NCBI GenBank assembly: GCA_003452695.1
Contig: DMNP01000328.1
Coordinates: 1-8,954, forward strand
Direction of reading: 5' to 3'
Length of the DNA: 8,954 nucleotides
Source of the DNA: Eggerthellaceae bacterium
GTDB lineage: Bacteria; Actinomycetota; Coriobacteriia; Coriobacteriales; Eggerthellaceae
The position numbers and the translations under genes were made by a program. The stretch's first letter is position 1, and each line of letters opens with the position of its first letter. The notes beneath the pieces are model-generated. The model made no database searches. It was not told the DNA's origin and saw only the letters and a list, made by a program, of their open reading frames with translations. This document shows positions 5,913 through 8,954 of this stretch, in pieces.

Positions 5913-5940
5913 ACGGCGCACCCTCCCAGGATTCCCATTC

Positions 5941-7167
5941 TTAGTAGCGTACGATGATCATGCCCGATTGAACGGGGCCGATGATGACGCCGGTGCCGTA
6001 GTCGGCAGCATGGATCATCTGGCCGCCGCCGATGTAGATGCCCGTGTGCGACCAGTTCACGCACACGTCGCCTGGCTGCGGGTCGGAAACCTGTGGCCAG
6101 CCCATGAAGGTGTAGGTGGTGCCCAGGCGCGTATGCTGGCCGGTCAGGCAGTAGCTGACCAAACCCGAGCAATCGTAGCCGTTCGGGCCGACGCCGCCCC
6201 ATACATACGGAGCGCCAAGGCATGCATAGGCACGGCTGACCGTGTCCGACCCGCCTTCGTAGGCCACGGATTCGCTGACCACCGGCTCGGCGTCGGCGGC
6301 GGCGTCGTAGGTCGGCGCGGCCTGCACCTCTATCGTGCCCGCGTCCGTTGTCGCCCCGCCTGCGTTGTCGGGGCCTGCCGCGACCAGTTGCTGTTGCTGC
6401 TGTTGCTGCTGCCTCTGCGCACGGGCCTGCGCTTCGGCCTCGGCCTGCGCGCGGGCGGCAGATTCGGCGACGATGGCGGCAGCACGCGCTTCCTCGGCGG
6501 CGCGCTGGGCCGCGCGCTCTTCCTCCAGCAGGCGCTCGGCCTCCGCGCTCAGGCTATCGTAGGTTGCCTGCATGTCCGCTATCGTGGCCTGCGCCTGCGC
6601 TGCGGCTTCCTCTACCTCTGCAGATTTCTGTGCGGCAACGGCCGCCTGCTCCTCGTACACGGTGGCCTGCTCTTCGGCCTCCTGCTTCAACGAGCGCTGA
6701 TGGTCCACGAGGTCCGCTCCGCTCTGGCTTACCTTGTTGGCCATGTCCAGGCCCATCGCGAATTCCTCGAACGAGGCGGCGCCCAGCAGCATCTCGATGA
6801 ACGAAACGCTTCCCGTGCGGTACATATCGCGCACGTGGCCATCCAGGCGGCCCTGCACGTCGGCTATCTCGGCGTTCAGGTCGTCGATGCGCTGCTTCGC
6901 CTCGTCTCGGCTGGCCTCTGCTTCGGCTTGCGCCATCTGGGCCTCGCCGTATTCGGCTTCCAGGCGGTCCAGCGTTTCCTGCATGGCGTTCAGGTTCGCC
7001 AGCGCCGCCTCCGCCTCGGCCTGCTTCTCCGCAGCCGTTTCTGCATGGGCCTGCGATCCCCAGGGAAGGAAGCAGGCCGTCAGCACGACGAGGGCAAGCG
7101 CCGCCGCGCAGGCAAGGACAGGGGCGTTTCGATTCTCGAGCGAATGTTGGCGTGTAGTATGCAGCAT
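5941..7167 (-). CDS. Secreted coiled-coil NlpC/P60 peptidoglycan hydrolase (first paralogue)
   Basis: A 408-residue exported enzyme expected to cut D,L-peptide bonds in peptidoglycan. A basic start and hydrophobic span (about 16-42) form the signal peptide, with AHA/ET at 42/43 as a type I cleavage site. LTAC at 29-32 also fits a lipobox, so lipid anchoring is possible. Residues about 45-250 are a coiled coil containing [20 protein letters not shown], the pattern seen in the CwlO, PcsB and RipC group, which FtsEX activates in studied species. Eight glutamines (253-260) open a linker, and the NlpC/P60 domain fills the last ~95 residues, with Cys333, His374 and His386 as the likely catalytic triad. 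The ATG at 7167 has GGAGG seven bases upstream; an in-frame ATG at 7182 does not. It is a paralogue of the next gene upstream and probably shares a transcript with rnhA. Confidence 0.94.
   Translation of the reverse strand: MLHTTRQHSLENRNAPVLACAAALALVVLTACFLPWGSQAHAETAAEKQAEAEAALANLNAMQETLDRLEAEYGEAQMAQAEAEASRDEAKQRIDDLNAEIADVQGRLDGHVRDMYRTGSVSFIEMLLGAASFEEFAMGLDMANKVSQSGADLVDHQRSLKQEAEEQATVYEEQAAVAAQKSAEVEEAAAQAQATIADMQATYDSLSAEAERLLEEERAAQRAAEEARAAAIVAESAARAQAEAEAQARAQRQQQQQQQQLVAAGPDNAGGATTDAGTIEVQAAPTYDAAADAEPVVSESVAYEGGSDTVSRAYACLGAPYVWGGVGPNGYDCSGLVSYCLTGQHTRLGTTYTFMGWPQVSDPQPGDVCVNWSHTGIYIGGGQMIHAADYGTGVIIGPVQSGMIIVRY
6388..6411 (-). repeat. CAG/CAA run encoding eight glutamines
   Basis: Eight consecutive CAG and CAA codons (minus strand) encode Gln253-Gln260 at the junction of the coiled coil and the linker of the first NlpC/P60 protein. 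Mixed codons make it less slippage-prone than a pure triplet run. The paralogue has an alanine run at the equivalent place. Confidence 0.85.
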
Positions 7168-7512
7168 CGTTTTACCTCCCATTGCATAGCTTCCGCTTCA
7201 TTTCGCCGCCTTTGTCGGCAGCACAACCCGCCATGGAGCGAGGGCCGTCGCGACACGCATCGGCCCGTCTTCATGCTTTCCGCATCATCGACGGTATCAC
7301 AGAAGCCAACGGAGCGACCCGCATCAAATTTCCGCGACCAAATCACGATGTTCGAGTCACAGTATCAACGCCGAATGCACACAGTTCGCAAGCAGAACGT
7401 TCACATGAGCTGGGGTTCTTGTACGCCCGCGCGCGATGCATACCACATGGTGTATCCCCTGTCGAATGCTTGCTCTCCACAACTGGGCCGGCGAATCTTA
7501 TCGCCCCGTCGA
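7168..7512 (-). other. Intergenic leader region of the first NlpC/P60 gene
   Basis: This gene-free stretch lies between the terminator of the upstream paralogue and the ATG at 7167. It holds the candidate promoter at 7437-7465, the GGAGG site just before the ATG, and a modest inverted repeat (GGGCCG at 7242-7247 with CGGCCC at 7261-7266). I looked for a ydaO/c-di-AMP riboswitch, which often controls NlpC/P60 genes in actinobacteria, and did not recognise its conserved blocks. No convincing gene was seen in either direction. Confidence 0.5.
7437..7465 (-). promoter_or_regulatory. Candidate promoter of the first NlpC/P60 gene
   Basis: On the minus strand TCGACA (7460-7465, five of six -35 matches) is followed after exactly 17 bases by TATGCA (7437-7442, three of six), which is preceded by TGG as an extended -10. 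If used, transcription would start near 7430 and leave a leader of about 260 bases before the ATG at 7167. It lies about 50 bases beyond the terminator of the upstream paralogue, so the two hydrolase genes would be separate units. Confidence 0.35.
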
Positions 7513-7547
7513 CAAAAAAAGAGCCGCAGGACCTGCCTGCGGCTCTT
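7513..7547 (-). terminator. Intrinsic terminator of the second NlpC/P60 gene
   Basis: On the minus strand a perfect 12-base stem AAGAGCCGCAGG / CCTGCGGCTCTT (arms 7536-7547 and 7519-7530) with a 5-base loop runs directly into a seven-T tract (7514-7520, partly shared with the stem). It begins about 40 bases after the stop codon at 7588. This is the clearest factor-independent terminator in the window and separates the two paralogous hydrolase genes. Confidence 0.92.
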
Positions 7548-7587
7548 CGTCGCGTTTCGCCTTCGCTGCCCCAAGGAGGGCGCCGAG

Positions 7588-8730
7588 CTAGGGGCGCACG
7601 TAAATCATGCCGGACTGCACGTTGCCCACGACCACGCCCGTGCTCTCGTCGGCTGCGTGCACCATCTGGCCATCGCCGATGTAGATGCCCGTGTGGCCGG
7701 CGTTCACGCAGATGTCGCCGGGCTGCGGGTTGGACACCTGGTTGTAGCCCATGAAGGTCGTCGTGTTGCCGATGCGGTTGTACGTGCCCGTAATGGCATA
7801 GCCGACCAAGCCCGAGCAGTCGAAGGAGCCATTCGCGCCCGTTGCACCGTACTGGTAGCTGTGGCCGAGCATCGACATGGCGCGGTCGACGATTTCGTTG
7901 CCGGTTGCCGCCGAATACTCGGATGCAGAGGAATACACCTGGCCGGTGGAAATGTCGGTGACCGTGCCATCGTTGTTGGTGTAGCCACCCTCGGTATAGC
8001 CACCATAGTCACCGTATGCCGTGTAGTCGTAGCTCTGCGCGGCGGCGGCCTGTGCTGCGGCCTGCGCGGCTGCGGCTGCGGCTGCGGCAGCAGCGGCCTG
8101 CTCCTGCTGGTACAGCTCTGCCGCCTCGGCGCTCAGGCTGTTGTAGGTTTCCTCCATCTGCGCGACGAGCACCTCGGCCTCCTGGTACGCGGCATAGGCC
8201 TCGTTCGACTTCGTCTCGGCCACTGCGGCCTGCTCGGTGTATTCGGCCTTCTGCGCTTCCTCTTCCTCGCGCAGCGACTTAGCCTGCGCCGACAGGTCGG
8301 CATCGGTCGTGTTCACGCGGTTCAGCAGATCCCAGCTCTGGGAAAACTCCTCGAAGGTCGTAGATCCCAGCAGCAGGTCCAAAAACGACGAGGCGCCGTG
8401 ACGGTACATGTCGCGCGCACGGTCGCCGAGACGCGCCTGGATGGCCGTGATCTCGCCGGTAATCTCGTCGATGCGCGCCTGTGCGGCATCGCATTTCTCG
8501 ACTGCCACCGCGTAGTCGGCCAGCGACTGGTAGTAGTGGGCGGACGTTTCCTGCAGCGTGTCCTGCATGGCATACAGCTCGTTCAGGGCCGCCTGCGCCT
8601 CGGCTGCCTTTTCGGCCGAGGTAACGGCATAGGCATTCGCGGGCGGAACGATCAGGGAACAGGCAAGAGCGGCTCCGAGTGCAATGGACGCGACGCCGCC
8701 AGCGGTCTTAACACTTGAAGAAACTTGCAT
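7588..8730 (-). CDS. Secreted coiled-coil NlpC/P60 peptidoglycan hydrolase (second paralogue)
   Basis: A 380-residue exported hydrolase with the same architecture as its neighbour. The signal peptide covers about residues 1-33 (cleavage at ANA/YA, no good lipobox). The coiled coil (about 36-215) contains RDMYRHGASSFLDLLLGSTT. Then come eleven consecutive alanines followed by further Ala/Gln, and a Tyr/Gly-rich linker (SYDYTAYGDYGGYTEGGY). The NlpC/P60 domain has Cys305, His346 and His358 as catalytic residues. Over the last 43 residues I count 31 identical to the first paralogue, so the pair arose by duplication while the linkers diverged. The family acts on peptidoglycan stem peptides during growth or cell separation; the FtsEX link is inference from the coiled-coil type. 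The ATG at 8730 has GGAGG nine bases upstream. A strong terminator follows the gene. Confidence 0.95.
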   Translation of the reverse strand: MQVSSSVKTAGGVASIALGAALACSLIVPPANAYAVTSAEKAAEAQAALNELYAMQDTLQETSAHYYQSLADYAVAVEKCDAAQARIDEITGEITAIQARLGDRARDMYRHGASSFLDLLLGSTTFEEFSQSWDLLNRVNTTDADLSAQAKSLREEEEAQKAEYTEQAAVAETKSNEAYAAYQEAEVLVAQMEETYNSLSAEAAELYQQEQAAAAAAAAAAAQAAAQAAAAQSYDYTAYGDYGGYTEGGYTNNDGTVTDISTGQVYSSASEYSAATGNEIVDRAMSMLGHSYQYGATGANGSFDCSGLVGYAITGTYNRIGNTTTFMGYNQVSNPQPGDICVNAGHTGIYIGDGQMVHAADESTGVVVGNVQSGMIYVRP

Positions 8731-8895
8731 ACGTGGATACCTCCGTTTCAGGTGTCTTCAACGTGGCATAGATTACCACTCATTTTCTCGAATTCGGGGA
8801 CGAGCGGCAAAGGCTCCATATGCGTTTCGCTGTGAATAACCGCATGACCTTACCATATGTTGAATCCGTTGGTTTCGTGTGACGCAATATGAAGG
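8731..8895 (-). promoter_or_regulatory. Upstream region of the second NlpC/P60 gene
   Basis: This comparatively AT-rich stretch should contain the promoter of the gene starting at 8730. I see the GGAGG ribosome binding site and two copies of CCATATG (plus strand, at 8816-8822 and 8853-8859) 37 bases apart, but no hexamer pair good enough to name as the promoter. No gene was recognised within it. Confidence 0.35.
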
Positions 8896-8954
8896 TTAAG
8901 GCCTTCCGGCTTCCGCTTCCCCGCCGAAACCGCCCCGCCCGCCCCGGCCAGACC
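8896..8954 (-). CDS. Possible 3' end of a gene encoding a Gly/Arg-rich tail (partial)
   Basis: Reading in from the right edge, one minus-strand frame gives SGRGGRGGFGGEAEAGRP and then a TAA stop at 8896-8898. RGG-type tails are known at the C-termini of RNA-binding proteins such as DEAD-box helicases. Only 18 codons are visible, and GC-rich DNA easily yields Gly/Arg codons, so this may be chance. Two other frames are also open across the same bases. Confidence 0.3.
   Translation of the reverse strand, partial: SGRGGRGGFGGEAEAGRP

Noticed and set aside
5913..5921. GTG at 5921 as the rnhA start
   Set aside because: The GGGAGG site touches this GTG, leaving no spacing, whereas it is nine bases from the ATG at 5912, which also matches the family N-terminus.
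7168..7182. ATG at 7182 as the start of the first NlpC/P60 gene
   Set aside because: The only good ribosome binding site, GGAGG, lies downstream of this ATG and fits the ATG at 7167.
7080..7346. An 88-codon minus-strand frame overlapping the start of the first NlpC/P60 gene
   Set aside because: It runs through the leader and then out of frame into the signal peptide. It has no recognisable features and no convincing ribosome binding site.
7168..7512. ydaO-type (c-di-AMP) riboswitch in the NlpC/P60 leaders
   Set aside because: I compared the leaders of both hydrolase genes from memory with the conserved blocks of this class and found none. A covariance search would be decisive.
5968..8718. 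A 916-codon open frame on the plus strand opposite both NlpC/P60 genes
   Set aside because: It spans two genuine genes and the terminator between them. It owes its length to GC-rich codons read in antisense and shows no family motif.
1..8954. CRISPR arrays, insertion sequences, tRNA or rRNA genes, defence systems
   Set aside because: No spaced direct repeats, transposase-like proteins, cloverleaf structures or defence domains were seen on either strand.

Overview
The window looks like a chromosomal segment of a GC-rich actinobacterium, most likely of class Coriobacteriia (Eggerthellaceae-like). The reasons are the GC-rich codon use, a ribosomal protein S2 with an Ala/Glu/Pro-rich C-terminal tail, secreted coiled-coil NlpC/P60 proteins, and a small DUF6110/DUF1490-like protein next to a P1B-type ATPase. 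The assignment is inference from protein style; no rRNA or marker search was possible.

Layout. Minus strand, left part: tsf (EF-Ts) lies downstream of rpsB (S2), the classic translation pair. The rpsB leader and the rpsB-tsf spacer both contain strong base-pairing potential, and a long hairpin follows tsf. Upstream of rpsB on the same strand is a two-gene metal unit: a short single-span PacL-like protein (83 aa) followed after 7 bases by a P1B-like cation ATPase (693 aa). An AT-rich promoter with an overlapping dyad precedes this unit, so it looks regulated separately from rpsB-tsf.

Middle: a divergent intergenic region (4510-4711) fires leftward into the metal unit and rightward into a short plus-strand unit. 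That unit holds a 26-residue membrane peptide gene with a good ribosome binding site, and engB/ysxC (ribosome-assembly GTPase), whose ATG starts one base after the peptide's stop codon. engB converges on rnhA.

Right part, minus strand: two paralogous secreted cell-wall hydrolases of the CwlO/PcsB/RipC type (signal peptide, long coiled coil, low-complexity linker, C-terminal NlpC/P60 domain). The right-hand one ends at a clear intrinsic terminator. The left-hand one has a separate long leader and is followed 28 bases later by rnhA (RNase HI), probably as one transcript. A short open frame encoding a Gly/Arg-rich tail enters from the right edge and may be the end of another gene.

Most of the window is ordinary housekeeping. 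The parts worth a second look are the PacL-like/P-ATPase pair with a Ser-Cys-Gly motif in place of CPx, the unlisted small peptide apparently coupled to engB, and the RNA structures around rpsB and tsf, including a pseudoknot-compatible pair of stems in the spacer.
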